Positions 1-8,374 of a stretch of DNA of 44,396 bases are shown one piece after another; the first letter of the stretch is position 1, and every line of letters begins with the position of its first letter. The stretch is from DASUBN01 sp035691665 (GTDB taxonomy: Bacteria; Pseudomonadota; Gammaproteobacteria; Natronospirales; REEB76): positions 1 to 44,396 of the forward strand of contig DASSIS010000038.1 of NCBI GenBank assembly GCA_035691665.1, given 5' to 3'. The notes beneath the pieces were generated by a model, which searched no databases, was not told the origin of the DNA, and was given only the letters and a program-made list of their open reading frames with translations. The position numbers were made by a program, and so were the translations under genes.

Positions 1-2
1 TG

Positions 3-392
3 GGCATGATCGTGCTGTTCGCCGTGGTGAACACCATGACCATGAACGTCATGGAGCGCACCAACGAGATCGGCACCACCCGCGCCATGGGCGTGCGTCC
101 CAACGGCATCCGCCTGCAGTTCGTCTCCGAAGGCATGCTCATCGGCTTGCTGGGCACGGCCTTCGGCACCCTGGTGGCTGTCGCCATCGGGTTCGCCATC
201 AACCACGCCGGGCTCACCTGGATACCGCCGGGCAACGCCAACCCCGTGCCGCTGCGCGTTGACATGTTCGGCAAGCCGGGCCTGTTGATCGGCACCTGGG
301 TCACCCTGGTGCTGGTGGCGACCCTCGCCGCCCTCATCCCCGCCAACCGCGCCGCGCGACTCTCGGTCGTGGACGCCCTGCGTCACGTCTGA
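3..392 (+). CDS. ABC transporter permease, FtsX/MacB type (3' part)
   Basis: This is the C-terminal 129 or so residues of an FtsX-like permease; the gene begins before the window and the reading frame is open at the left edge. It shows the family's ending: a hydrophobic helix, the conserved stretch MERTNEIGTTRAMGVRP just after it, then two more membrane helices and the closing PANRAARLSVVDALRHV, which matches the 'P...A...(P/S)...LR' end of MacB-type permeases. Such permeases work with an ATPase in mechanotransmission or lipoprotein and substrate export at the inner membrane. A LolA-like protein follows 12 bases downstream, which suggests an envelope transport operon. The ATPase must lie upstream if present. 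Confidence 0.85.
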   Translation, partial: GMIVLFAVVNTMTMNVMERTNEIGTTRAMGVRPNGIRLQFVSEGMLIGLLGTAFGTLVAVAIGFAINHAGLTWIPPGNANPVPLRVDMFGKPGLLIGTWVTLVLVATLAALIPANRAARLSVVDALRHV

Positions 393-404
393 ACGGAGGC
401 CACC

Positions 405-1187
405 ATGGATAAGCACAACATCGCATCACGCATCCTCGCCGCGGTCCTGCTGCTGACTCTGTCGGGAGCGGCTTGGGCCGAGACCGCCCAGGAGATCGTC
501 GCCAAGACCGACGAGGTCCGCAATCCCAAGCAGTCCTTCCACAATGACGTCACGCTGGTCTCCTACGTGTCGGGCAAGGAGCGGGATCAGGACACCCTGG
601 CCGTGTATTCCAAGGTAGACCCCTCCAACGGGCAGTTCCGCAACCTGGTGCAATACGTCGCCCCAGCACGCGACGCCGGCAAGCGCGTGCTCCTGGGCGA
701 AGGCGCGCTCTGGTTCTACGACCCCGCCTCCAAGACCAGCGTGCGCATCTCGCCGCAGCAGCAGCTGGTGGGCCAGGCGGCCATCGGCGACGTGCTCACG
801 GTGAACCTGGCGGTGGATTACACCGCCAGCATCACCGGCACCGAGACCATCGAGGACGCCGCCCACACGAAGCGCGACTGCTGGCACCTGGAGCTGAAAG
901 CGGCCGATGCCCTCGCCACCTACAGCCGCGTGGAATATTGGGTGGAGCAGGGGAGCTACATGCCGGTGAAGGGCAAGTTCTATTCCGACAGCGGCCGGCT
1001 GCTCAAGATCGCCTATTATCGGGACTTCAGCGAGGTGCTGGGCCGCATGCGGCCCACCCAGGTGATCATCATCGACGCGGTGGACACCTCGCTCGCGACC
1101 ATCGCCACCTCAAGCGACTACCGGTACCAGGACATCCCGGACCTCTGGTTCCAGCGCGACTATCTGCCCCGTCTTGATGCCCAATGA
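405..1187 (+). CDS. LolA-like outer membrane lipoprotein-sorting protein
   Basis: A 260-residue secreted protein with a clear signal peptide (hydrophobic core about residues 10-22, cleavage after AWA). The mature part has the look of the LolA-like/LppX fold seen in proteins annotated 'outer membrane lipoprotein-sorting protein': QEIVAKTDEVRNP at the start, then alternating strands and phrases such as ALWFYDPASKTSVRISPQQ. It probably binds a lipid or hydrophobic molecule in the periplasm for the adjoining FtsX-type transporter. The start is supported by GGAGG seven bases upstream. The stop overlaps the next start by four bases (ATGA), so the two are translationally coupled. The family call is good; the cargo is unknown. 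Confidence 0.8.
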   Translation: MDKHNIASRILAAVLLLTLSGAAWAETAQEIVAKTDEVRNPKQSFHNDVTLVSYVSGKERDQDTLAVYSKVDPSNGQFRNLVQYVAPARDAGKRVLLGEGALWFYDPASKTSVRISPQQQLVGQAAIGDVLTVNLAVDYTASITGTETIEDAAHTKRDCWHLELKAADALATYSRVEYWVEQGSYMPVKGKFYSDSGRLLKIAYYRDFSEVLGRMRPTQVIIIDAVDTSLATIATSSDYRYQDIPDLWFQRDYLPRLDAQ

Positions 1188-2587
1188 GCGGCCGCGGCAT
1201 CTACCTCGGCTTGCTGCTGCTGGTGTGGGGCCAGGCGGTGCAGGCAGACCAGGATAGCGATCTCGATCTGATCCCATCCGCTACTCCCGCGCCCGTCACC
1301 GCGGCACCGGCCGCCGCCGCGAGCCCGGACCGGAGGGTCTACCTCGAGAACGCCACCACCCAGGTGGCCGCGACCCAGGACCCGGCGGTGCCGCTGCCCG
1401 CACCGCCGGGCTATACCTGGCAGGAACGGTTGCTCCTGGATATCCGGCAGGACTACCCGATCGGCCAGCGCAGCCGCTTGTTCTTGAGCGACAGGTTCAA
1501 CCTCCGCGACGAGGACGACCTGCCCTTCCCCAGCCACGAGGACATCGTCACCGATTTCCGGGAAGCCTATATCAGTTGGCGTCCGTCGGATCAGCTCTAT
1601 GTCGATGCCGGCCGAATCAACCTGAAGAGCGGTATCGCCTTGGGCTACAACCCCACGGACTTCTTCAAGACCCGTTCCGTCACGGAACCCTTGTCCCAAG
1701 ATCCCTCGGCGCAGCGGGAGGACCGGCTCGGCACCGTGATGCTGCGCGGCCAGCGCATCTGGGGCGGCGGCTCCCTGACCTTCGCCTACGCCCCGGAACT
1801 GCATCGCCCAAGCGCGATCTACAGCAACAGCAACTTGCCGAGCTTCAACCCCATGTTCGACCGGACCAATGCGGACGATCGTTGGCTGATCAAGGGCAGC
1901 GTCGACTTCGGCGGCAATTCCAGCCCCGAGTTCCTGCTGTACCGCGAGGCAGGGACTACCCACTTCGGGACCAATCTCTCCATGGGTCTCGGACAGAGCG
2001 CGGTCGCCTATCTCGAATGGTCGGGCGCCGAGCGCCCGGATCTCATCACTACCGCGGTCGATTACGGGCGTGAGACCGGTACCCTGCCCGCCGGCGCCGC
2101 GCCCCCCATCCCGACGGCAACCCACGACACTTTCAAGAGTGAACTGGCCCTCGGCCTGTCCTATACGACCGAGGCCGACATCACCTTCAACGTGGAATAC
2201 CTGCTGAACCAGGCGGGCTTCTCGCGCACGGACTGGGATGACTGGTTCGCGGCGGGCGTCCGCGCCGGCCCGCAGTCGCCGCTCCTCGATGAGTTGTGGT
2301 ACCTGCGGCGCTATGCCCAGGACCAACAGCAGCAGAACACCCGCCAGGCCTACTTCACCCGCGCCGACTGGGTCGACGCCTTCGACGTGAAGCTCGAGCT
2401 CACCGCGTTCGCGCTGGTCGATGCCTACGACCATTCCGGCATCGCGCAGCTCTCCGCCGATTACTACGTCTCGGACACCTGGACCCTCGGCGCCCAAGCG
2501 GTCAAGTACTTCGGTTCGCGTCGCTCGGACTTCGGGAGCCTGGGTACGTCCTACAGCCTGCTGTTCAGCGTCGCGCATTACTTCTAG
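1184..2587 (+). CDS. porin-like outer membrane beta-barrel protein
   Basis: A 467-residue protein with a signal peptide (cleavage near QAVQA, residue 21), a low-complexity Ala/Pro linker, and then a body of alternating amphipathic strands rich in aromatic residues that ends in ...FSVAHYF. A terminal Phe is the usual signal for the outer-membrane BAM machinery. Phrases such as AYISWRPSDQLYVDAGRINLKSG and YYVSDTWTLGAQAVKYFGSR are typical of barrel strands. It overlaps the LolA-like gene by four bases and is probably the outer-membrane part of the same system as the permease. I do not recognise a named family. A long open frame on the opposite strand is only its GC-rich shadow. Confidence 0.75.
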   Translation: MSGRGIYLGLLLLVWGQAVQADQDSDLDLIPSATPAPVTAAPAAAASPDRRVYLENATTQVAATQDPAVPLPAPPGYTWQERLLLDIRQDYPIGQRSRLFLSDRFNLRDEDDLPFPSHEDIVTDFREAYISWRPSDQLYVDAGRINLKSGIALGYNPTDFFKTRSVTEPLSQDPSAQREDRLGTVMLRGQRIWGGGSLTFAYAPELHRPSAIYSNSNLPSFNPMFDRTNADDRWLIKGSVDFGGNSSPEFLLYREAGTTHFGTNLSMGLGQSAVAYLEWSGAERPDLITTAVDYGRETGTLPAGAAPPIPTATHDTFKSELALGLSYTTEADITFNVEYLLNQAGFSRTDWDDWFAAGVRAGPQSPLLDELWYLRRYAQDQQQQNTRQAYFTRADWVDAFDVKLELTAFALVDAYDHSGIAQLSADYYVSDTWTLGAQAVKYFGSRRSDFGSLGTSYSLLFSVAHYF

Positions 2588-2654
2588 TCCCGCTCGCTCC
2601 GCAGGCAGAGGCCGCTACGACGGAAGTGGTATCACCGAAGCGGTGTATCGCCAT

Positions 2655-2685
2655 TTGAAGTGGCCATTCAAAACCTCCGTACACT
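2655..2685 (+). promoter_or_regulatory. possible sigma-70 promoter for the secreted protein gene
   Basis: TTGAAG and TACACT are separated by 19 bases and lie 50-80 bases before the start of the next gene. An imperfect inverted repeat TTTGAA...TTCAAA overlaps the -35 box. The spacing is one or two bases too long, so this is tentative. Confidence 0.3.
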
Positions 2686-2734
2686 GGACCACGCTCCTTA
2701 GGTCTCCTGGTGGCTCACGAGTGGAGATTGGTAC

Positions 2735-3319
2735 ATGCACGCCTCGCGCCGTATCCGTACATGCTTCTTATTGGGTGCCCTCATTTCCCTCGCCTCTCCG
2801 GCATGCCTCATGGCGGAGCCGGATCCGGCAGCAGCAGGTGCCGCGGCTCAGCTGCGGGACGGGCGCCATGATTTCGATTGGGACATCGGCACCTGGAAGA
2901 CCCACCAGAAGCGCCGCCTGCATCCGCTCACGGGTTCCAACACCTGGGTGGAATACGACGGCACCGACGTGGTGCAGAAGGTCTGGGACGGCGCCGACAC
3001 CGGCACCATCGAGGCCGATGGCCCGGCCGGACACCTCGAGATCTTCTCGGTGCGCCTCTACGGTCCGGACTCCCATCAGTGGAGCATCGACTTCACCAAC
3101 AGCGCCACGGGCGCCTTCAGTCTCCCGGTGGTGGGGGAGTTCAAGGACGGGCGCGGGGATTTCTACGACCAGGAGGCCTACAACGGCCGGATGATCCTGG
3201 TGCGCTTCAGCGTCTTCGACATCAAGGCTGACTCCTGCCATTTCGAGCAGGCGTTCTCCGCGGACGGCGGCAAGACCTGGGAGACGAACTTCATCGTCGA
3301 TGAGACCCGGGTGAAATAG
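2735..3319 (+). CDS. secreted protein, DUF1579-like
   Basis: A 194-residue exported protein. A basic start (MHASRRIRT) precedes a hydrophobic segment and a cleavage site near CLMA (residue 28). The mature part opens with HDFDWDIGTWKTH, resembling the 'F.F.iG.W' opening of DUF1579 and related lipocalin-like domains, and continues as a small beta-rich domain (VEYDGTDVVQKVWDG, DFYDQEAYNGRMILVRF). Function is unknown; such proteins are often predicted to bind a small hydrophobic ligand. It stands alone, 147 bases after the barrel gene, and is closed by a strong hairpin terminator shared with the convergent peptidase gene. The family assignment is by eye and moderate. Confidence 0.65.
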   Translation: MHASRRIRTCFLLGALISLASPACLMAEPDPAAAGAAAQLRDGRHDFDWDIGTWKTHQKRRLHPLTGSNTWVEYDGTDVVQKVWDGADTGTIEADGPAGHLEIFSVRLYGPDSHQWSIDFTNSATGAFSLPVVGEFKDGRGDFYDQEAYNGRMILVRFSVFDIKADSCHFEQAFSADGGKTWETNFIVDETRVK

Positions 3320-3346
3320 CGTTTGACGGCCACATGCCGAAAATGA

Positions 3347-3370
3347 GACGGGGGCCTTGGGGCCCCCGTC
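3347..3370. terminator. bidirectional hairpin between convergent genes
   Basis: A perfect 10-bp stem (GACGGGGGCC / GGCCCCCGTC) with a TTGG loop lies between the stops of the DUF1579-like gene and the S9 peptidase gene. A T-rich stretch (GTGTCTTCATTCT) follows on the plus side. Confidence 0.7.
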
Positions 3371-3389
3371 GTGTCTTCATTCTCGGACT

Positions 3390-5447
3390 TCAAGGGTTCT
3401 GAGGCCCGGTCCAGCGCTTCAGCCAGTCCAACACCGTCTCATGCCACTGCACGCTGTTCTGGGGTTTCTGCACGAAATGCGATTCGTCCGGGAAGGTCAG
3501 GAGCTCGCTCGGGATGCCGCGGCGCTGCAGCGCCGTGAAGGCGCCGTAACCTTGGGTCTCGGGGATGCGGAAATCGTGGCCGCTGTGCACCACCAGCATG
3601 GGCACGCGCCAGTCCTTCACGTGGTCGAGGGGGTTGAACTTCTCGTAGTTGGCCGGGTGCTCGTACTGGGTGCCGCCGTTCTCGTGCTCCTCGAACCAGA
3701 GCTCGTCGGTGGCGTAGTACATCATGCGCGCGTCGAACACGCCGTCGTGGTCCACGAAGCACTTCCAGGGTTTGTTCCACTTCCCTGCGATCCAGTAGGT
3801 CATGTAGCCGCCGTAGCTCGCGCCGAGGGCGCAGGCGCGGCTGCCGTCCAGGAAGGGGTTGGCCTTGAGGGCCGCGGCCCAGCCCTTCTGCAGGTCCTCC
3901 AGCGGCCGGTCGCCCCAGTGCTGCGAGATGGCGTCGGTGAAGGCCTGGCCGTAGCCGGTGGAGCCGTGGAAGTTGATGGCCACCACCGCGAAGCCCTGGC
4001 CGGCGTAGGCCTCCGGGTTCCAGCGGTAGTGGAAGTCGTCGGTCCAGGCGCCCTGGGGGCCGCCGTGGATCAGGAAGGCCACCGGGTATCTCTTGCCGGG
4101 CTCGTAGCCCACGGGTTTCATCACGTAGCCCTGCACCGTGTCGCCGTGCCAGCCCTTGAAGGTGAAGAACTGGAAATCGCCGAACTGGATGTCCGCGAGC
4201 CGGTCGGCGTTGAAGTGCGTCACCTGCTGCAGCGCGTGGCTGGAGGGGTCCAGCAGATAGAGGTCAGTCGGGTGTTTGAAGTCCTGGTGTGAGACCAGCA
4301 GGCGGCCGCCGGCCAGGCTGAAGCCATCGGTGTTGCCGGCGTCGGTGAGCTTGGTCACCTTGCCGCTGGCGGCGTCGATGGCGAAGAGATCGTGGTTTCC
4401 CCAATCGTTGGAGCCCGTGTAGAGCGTGGCGCCGTCGGCGGAGATCGAGAGCGCACTGGCAGTGCTGTCCCAGTGCGGGTCCACCTCGTGGGTCTTACCC
4501 GTGGCGAGATCCCGGGCCATGATGCCGAAGCGGTCCGCTTCGAAGCCCGGCACCTTCATGGCCAGGTAATAGAGCGTCTTGCCGTCCGGCGAGACCAGCG
4601 GGAATCCGTCCCAGGCCTTGTTGGCGGCGGTGAGATCCTCGGGGGATTTGGAGCCGTCCGCCGGCACGCTGTAGATGTCGAAGTTGGTGGACCAGGCCTC
4701 GGTCTGGCCCGCGATGCGGGCGTCGAAGTAGACCGTGCTGCCGTCCGGCGAGAAGGTGTATTCGCTGTCGTCACCGTCGGGCCGGGAGGGCACGTCGGCA
4801 TCCAGGCCGCGGCTGAGCCAGGTGGGCTCGCCCGCGAGCTTGCCGTCGGCGCCGAGAGCCGCGATGAAGAGTTGCGAGCGGCGGCCGTCCATCCAGGTGT
4901 CCCAATGGCGGATGAAGAGCCGGGTGTAGAGCCGGCCGCTGGCCTTGTCTGCGGCGCGGGCATCGAGCTTGGTCTTGGTGCAGGCGAGGGTCGAGCAGTC
5001 GGTGAACACGTTCACGGAGAACAGCACGTGGTTGCCGTCGGGCGAGAGCTTGTAGTCGTTCACGTCCAGGGGGTAGCTGCTCACCTGTTCCGGGGTACCG
5101 CCCGCGGCGGCGATGCGCCACAGCTGGGCCGAGCCCGACTTGGAGGAGAGGAAATAGAGGCTCTTGCCGTCCGCCGACCAACGCGGGCTGTTGCCTTCCG
5201 CGAGCTTCTGCGGCTTCGCATCGGCGGTGTTGAGGTCCAGCACCCAGACGCTGGTGACGCCCTTGTTGGCCGCGTAGTCGGTCTCGCGCACCGCGAAGGC
5301 CACGGCGGAGCCATCGGGCGAGAGATGCGGGTCGCTCACCCGGTCCATCATCACAAGGTCCTGCGCATCGAAGGGATGGGGCGCGGCGATGGCCAGCGCC
5401 GGGAGCATGGATGAGAGCAGCACGGACGCGGCGAGCAGGGACTTCAT
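3390..5447 (-). CDS. S9 family peptidase (acylaminoacyl/dipeptidyl peptidase type)
   Basis: A 685-residue secreted serine peptidase with a signal peptide ending at ALAIAA. The N-terminal part is a WD40/PD40-like propeller with repeated 'SPDG' and 'SADG' blades (SPDGSAVAFAV, SADGKSLYFLS, SPDGKTLYYLA). The C-terminal alpha/beta hydrolase domain holds the nucleophile Ser544 in GASYGGY, an Asp in HSGHDFRIP and the catalytic His in DESHFVQKP. The oxyanion region LIHGGPQGAW is present. Members release dipeptides or acylated residues from short peptides, here in the periplasm. The gene is monocistronic on the minus strand. The length and all catalytic residues are normal for the family. Confidence 0.92.
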   Translation of the reverse strand: MKSLLAASVLLSSMLPALAIAAPHPFDAQDLVMMDRVSDPHLSPDGSAVAFAVRETDYAANKGVTSVWVLDLNTADAKPQKLAEGNSPRWSADGKSLYFLSSKSGSAQLWRIAAAGGTPEQVSSYPLDVNDYKLSPDGNHVLFSVNVFTDCSTLACTKTKLDARAADKASGRLYTRLFIRHWDTWMDGRRSQLFIAALGADGKLAGEPTWLSRGLDADVPSRPDGDDSEYTFSPDGSTVYFDARIAGQTEAWSTNFDIYSVPADGSKSPEDLTAANKAWDGFPLVSPDGKTLYYLAMKVPGFEADRFGIMARDLATGKTHEVDPHWDSTASALSISADGATLYTGSNDWGNHDLFAIDAASGKVTKLTDAGNTDGFSLAGGRLLVSHQDFKHPTDLYLLDPSSHALQQVTHFNADRLADIQFGDFQFFTFKGWHGDTVQGYVMKPVGYEPGKRYPVAFLIHGGPQGAWTDDFHYRWNPEAYAGQGFAVVAINFHGSTGYGQAFTDAISQHWGDRPLEDLQKGWAAALKANPFLDGSRACALGASYGGYMTYWIAGKWNKPWKCFVDHDGVFDARMMYYATDELWFEEHENGGTQYEHPANYEKFNPLDHVKDWRVPMLVVHSGHDFRIPETQGYGAFTALQRRGIPSELLTFPDESHFVQKPQNSVQWHETVLDWLKRWTGPQNP

Positions 5448-5622
5448 GGATCACCTCGGGGATGGGATGCCGGGAGCAAGGCGGACGCAGCCTTTAAGGA
5501 GGGCTCGAAGAATACTATAAGGAGGCCCTGTCCATGGGCATGCGTCGCTGCGGCTATATATCGACGGGGAAGCAGGCGGGGTTCTGGCGCATAATCATGG
5601 GCCCTGGTATTCGGAGAGCGGC

Positions 5623-5889
5623 ATGGCGACCGGATGGGCCAAAGACGGCGCGGTCCAGGATCAGATCGACGCCAGCATCAACGACGCGCTCAAGAGTGTG
5701 CGCCGGCGCCTGCCCGCGGGACCCGGCCTGAGCCACTGCGAGGAGTGCGGCGCCGAGATACCCCAGGCGCGGCGCGCGGCCCTGCCGGGGGTGCGCCTGT
5801 GCATCCCCTGCCAGGACGCGGCCGACAAGAAGGTGCAGGCCCATAGCCTGTATAACCGGCGGGGCAGCAAGGACAGCCAGCTGCGTTGA
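5623..5889 (+). CDS. DksA/TraR C4-type zinc-finger protein (YbiI-like)
   Basis: An 88-residue protein with one C4 zinc finger: Cys39 and Cys42 in HCEECGAEIP, and Cys60 and Cys63 in GVRLCIPCQ. This is the short YbiI-type branch of the DksA/TraR family. It lacks the long coiled coil of true DksA, which carries the acidic tip that enters the RNA polymerase secondary channel, so a full DksA role should not be assumed. The C terminus is basic (SLYNRRGSKDSQLR). The ATG start gives the standard family N terminus (MATGWAKDGAVQDQIDASI). A TATATA motif lies 70 bases upstream. Confidence 0.88.
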   Translation: MATGWAKDGAVQDQIDASINDALKSVRRRLPAGPGLSHCEECGAEIPQARRAALPGVRLCIPCQDAADKKVQAHSLYNRRGSKDSQLR

Positions 5890-5920
5890 TCTTCACCGGC
5901 TTCGATTCCCGGGGACCTCT

Positions 5921-6652
5921 ATGCCGATCCGACCCGCCCATCTCCTGATCCTCGTCCTGCTCGCGGCCCCGGGCCCCGTGCTGGCCGATGCCCTCCGGGA
6001 GCAGGTCGCCCAGAACCTGGAGCAGGGGACGGGCTTGGTGCACCAGAAGGCGCAGCTGGAGAAGCAGAACAGACAGCTCATGGCCGAGCGCCAGGTGTTG
6101 CTGCAGACGGGCACGGCTTTGAGTCGGGAGCAGACGGACCTCAACCAGAAACTACAGGATCACAATCGCGCCATCGACCTGCAGAAGCAGGCCATCTCCC
6201 AGAACAAGGGTCTGTGCGCCGGCGGCAGTGCGCCCTCGGGCAAGGGAGAGGTGGAGAATTGCAACCAGGATATCGATGCGCTCAATAGCAGGAGCGTGAG
6301 CATCAATGCCGAGGCCAAGGCGCTCGAGGCGCGGCAGACAGACCTGCAAGCGCGCTTCGGTAACTACAAGCAGGCGGCAGCGGACTGGAACAAGCGCGAG
6401 GCGGAGCTGGTGGCGAAGCAGAACCACCTCGACGGCTACCTCACCAACTGGCTCAACTTCAACTACGGATTCCTGGCAGGCGGGGATTTCCAGGCGGCCA
6501 TCGTGTCGCCCGGGACGTTGAAGGCCTGCGGCAGCGGCACCGAGCCCATCAAGGCCTCCTCCAAACAGCCCGTGGACGAGTCGGCGAAGTACGTATTGGG
6601 CTGCCTCAGGGCCGTGAACAAGCAGTACGCGGCGGCGAAGCCTGGCGGCTGA
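5921..6652 (+). CDS. secreted coiled-coil protein of unknown function
   Basis: A 243-residue exported protein (signal peptide to about residue 22, cleavage at VLA-DA). Residues 25-165 are highly charged and rich in Gln, Glu, Lys and Leu (GLVHQKAQLEKQNRQLMAER; EAKALEARQTDLQARFG), as expected of a long coiled coil. Four Cys occur: two in the middle (LCAGG...ENCNQD) and two near the end (KACGSG...LGCLRAV), perhaps as two disulfides. I do not recognise a family. It starts 31 bases after the zinc-finger gene and may share its transcript. A periplasmic or surface scaffold role is only a guess. Confidence 0.6.
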   Translation: MPIRPAHLLILVLLAAPGPVLADALREQVAQNLEQGTGLVHQKAQLEKQNRQLMAERQVLLQTGTALSREQTDLNQKLQDHNRAIDLQKQAISQNKGLCAGGSAPSGKGEVENCNQDIDALNSRSVSINAEAKALEARQTDLQARFGNYKQAAADWNKREAELVAKQNHLDGYLTNWLNFNYGFLAGGDFQAAIVSPGTLKACGSGTEPIKASSKQPVDESAKYVLGCLRAVNKQYAAAKPGG

Positions 6653-6704
6653 GGACTCAGTCCGGCAGCGTAGGGGGTCGCGACCGGACTTGACTGAAAC
6701 GGTC

Positions 6705-6728
6705 GTTACATGTAACACTCGTTACATG
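6705..6728 (+). promoter_or_regulatory. palindromic operator at the TetR gene start
   Basis: A perfect 12-bp palindrome, GTTACATGTAAC, is followed after four bases by a second half-site, GTTACATG, whose ATG is the chosen start codon of the TetR gene. TTGACT, a good -35 box, lies just upstream at 6690-6695. TetR repressors commonly autoregulate through such sites, so this is a likely operator; binding is not shown. Confidence 0.6.
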
Positions 6729-7334
6729 CCGACCCGCAAGCAGGAACTGCTGGACGCGCTCATCGCTTACCTCGTGAAGCACGGGCTCGCCGACCTCTCG
6801 TTGCGGCCCATGGCGGCTGGGGTCGGCACCAGCGCCCGGCTGCTCATATTCCATTTCGGTTCCAAGGAGCGGCTGCTCCTCGAGGTGCTGGCGGAGATGC
6901 AAGGCCGCCTGCAGCGATCCTTCACTACATTCCTGGAAGCCACGCCCGGGTCGCGCCAGGCGCCCTTGCTGCAGGTGTTCTGGGATTGGGCCACTACGGG
7001 CGTGAATTATGACTACCACCGCCTGCTCTACCAGCTGCACATCCTCGCCGCCCAGAACCCCAAGGTGTACCGGCGCTACCTGCAGCACAACTCCCTGACC
7101 TGGCTCGAGCTCATCCAGCCGGCCCTGCCCGAGGTCCAGCAGACGCCGGGTTTCGCCACCCTCTATGGCGCGGTGTTCGACGGTCTGTTCATCGAACTCA
7201 TGAGCACCGGCGACCGTGCGCGCGTCAAAGCCGCGCTCCAGGAATTCATCCGGCTCGCCCGGGCCCACGCCGGTATCGACGGCTCTGGCAAACGAGCTGC
7301 CCCTAAACGTCCTCCCTCAAGGAGATCCCGATGA
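6726..7334 (+). CDS. TetR/AcrR family transcriptional regulator
   Basis: A 202-residue regulator. The N-terminal helix-turn-helix spans about residues 5-50 (ELLDALIAYLVKHGLADLSLRPMAAGVGTSARLLIFHFGSKERLL), where the usual 'YYHF.sKe.L' is FHFGSKERLL. The rest is an all-helical ligand domain with aromatic residues (FWDWATTGVNYDYHRLLYQLH). The ATG start gives the standard short arm MPTRKQ; a TTG 36 bases upstream could also be used but overlaps the probable promoter. A palindrome covers the start region, suggesting autorepression. The stop overlaps the next gene by four bases, so it probably controls the coupled metallo-hydrolase. Confidence 0.85.
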   Translation: MPTRKQELLDALIAYLVKHGLADLSLRPMAAGVGTSARLLIFHFGSKERLLLEVLAEMQGRLQRSFTTFLEATPGSRQAPLLQVFWDWATTGVNYDYHRLLYQLHILAAQNPKVYRRYLQHNSLTWLELIQPALPEVQQTPGFATLYGAVFDGLFIELMSTGDRARVKAALQEFIRLARAHAGIDGSGKRAAPKRPPSRRSR

Positions 7335-8326
7335 TGTTCCCATCCCGCCCGGTCTTGGCAGTGTTCTTCGGCCTCATGTGCGCGAGCCCCGTGGCGCTGG
7401 CGGATCAGGCCATGAGCCCCCGCGACATGCATTGGGATGCGGGCGCGGACCCGTGCCCGGCGTCGGTCAAGGCGCCCCTGGAGGTGCAGGCCTTCGACAC
7501 GCATACCTATATCTTGCGCGAGAACCTCTGCTCCACCTGGGAGGCGCCTTTCATGTACCTCCTGGTGGGGAACAAGGAAGCGTTGCTGATCGACACCGGT
7601 GACGTGGCCGACCCCAAGCTCATGCCGCTCGCCACCACCGTGCTCGGTCTGCTGCCCACGGTGGGCGGTACCAAGCTGCCACTCATCGTGGTGCATAGCC
7701 ACACCCACCTGGACCACCGGGCCGGCGACCCCCAGTTCCAGGGCCTGTCCGGGGTGACCTTGGTGGCCGCGCAGCTGCCGAGCGTGAAGAGCTTCTTCGG
7801 TTTCAAGGATTGGCCGCAGGGCATCGCCCAGGTGGACCTGGGCGACCGGGTGGTGGACGTGCTGCCCGCCCCGGGGCACAACGTCGCCCACGTGGTCTAT
7901 TACGACCGCAACACCGCCATCCTCTTCTCCGGAGATTTCCTGCTGCCTGGACGCCTCCTGGTGGACGACTATTCCGCGTACCTGGCGAGTGCTGCCCGGG
8001 TGGCCGCGTTCGTGAAGGACCGGCCGGTGAGCTACGTGCTCGGCGGACATATAGAGAAGGATAAGGACGGCGCGCTGTTCGACTGGCAATCCACCGTCCA
8101 TCCGGGTGAGCATCCCTTGCCCCTCGGCAAGGACGACGTGCTGGCGCTGCCTGCGGCCCTCGCCCGGTTCAACGGCTTCTATACCGAGACCGGTGGCTTC
8201 ACGATCATGAACCCCATGCACAACCTGGAAGTCATGGCGGCCGGGGTGTTGCTGGTGCTGGGCATCCTGGGCTATCTGCTCTACCGCCTCGTGCGGCGTC
8301 TCAGGCGCCGACGCAACCTTCCTTAA
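7331..8326 (+). CDS. MBL-fold metallo-hydrolase with C-terminal membrane anchor
   Basis: A 331-residue exported enzyme. A signal peptide (cleavage near ALA-DQ, residue 25) precedes a metallo-beta-lactamase fold. The zinc motif HSHTHLDH covers residues 122-129, followed by APGHNVAHV, LFSGDFLLPG and a late His in LGGHIEKD, so both metal sites look complete. Unusually, the protein ends in a hydrophobic helix (about residues 295-320) and a very basic tail (RRLRRRRNLP), as expected of a protein held in the inner membrane with its catalytic domain in the periplasm. AAGGAGA supports the start, which overlaps the TetR stop. The substrate cannot be told from the sequence. Confidence 0.85.
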   Translation: MMFPSRPVLAVFFGLMCASPVALADQAMSPRDMHWDAGADPCPASVKAPLEVQAFDTHTYILRENLCSTWEAPFMYLLVGNKEALLIDTGDVADPKLMPLATTVLGLLPTVGGTKLPLIVVHSHTHLDHRAGDPQFQGLSGVTLVAAQLPSVKSFFGFKDWPQGIAQVDLGDRVVDVLPAPGHNVAHVVYYDRNTAILFSGDFLLPGRLLVDDYSAYLASAARVAAFVKDRPVSYVLGGHIEKDKDGALFDWQSTVHPGEHPLPLGKDDVLALPAALARFNGFYTETGGFTIMNPMHNLEVMAAGVLLVLGILGYLLYRLVRRLRRRRNLP

Positions 8327-8351
8327 GTCCCGCGCATCCTCTGTGACGGAT

Positions 8352-8374
8352 ACCCCGGCCGAGACGGCCGGGGT
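8352..8374 (+). terminator. hairpin after the MBL-fold gene
   Basis: A stem ACCCCGGCC / GGCCGGGGT with the loop GAGAC begins 26 bases after the stop. The following run (GGCGTTTAAC) has few Ts, so it may act weakly or only protect the mRNA end. Confidence 0.5.
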
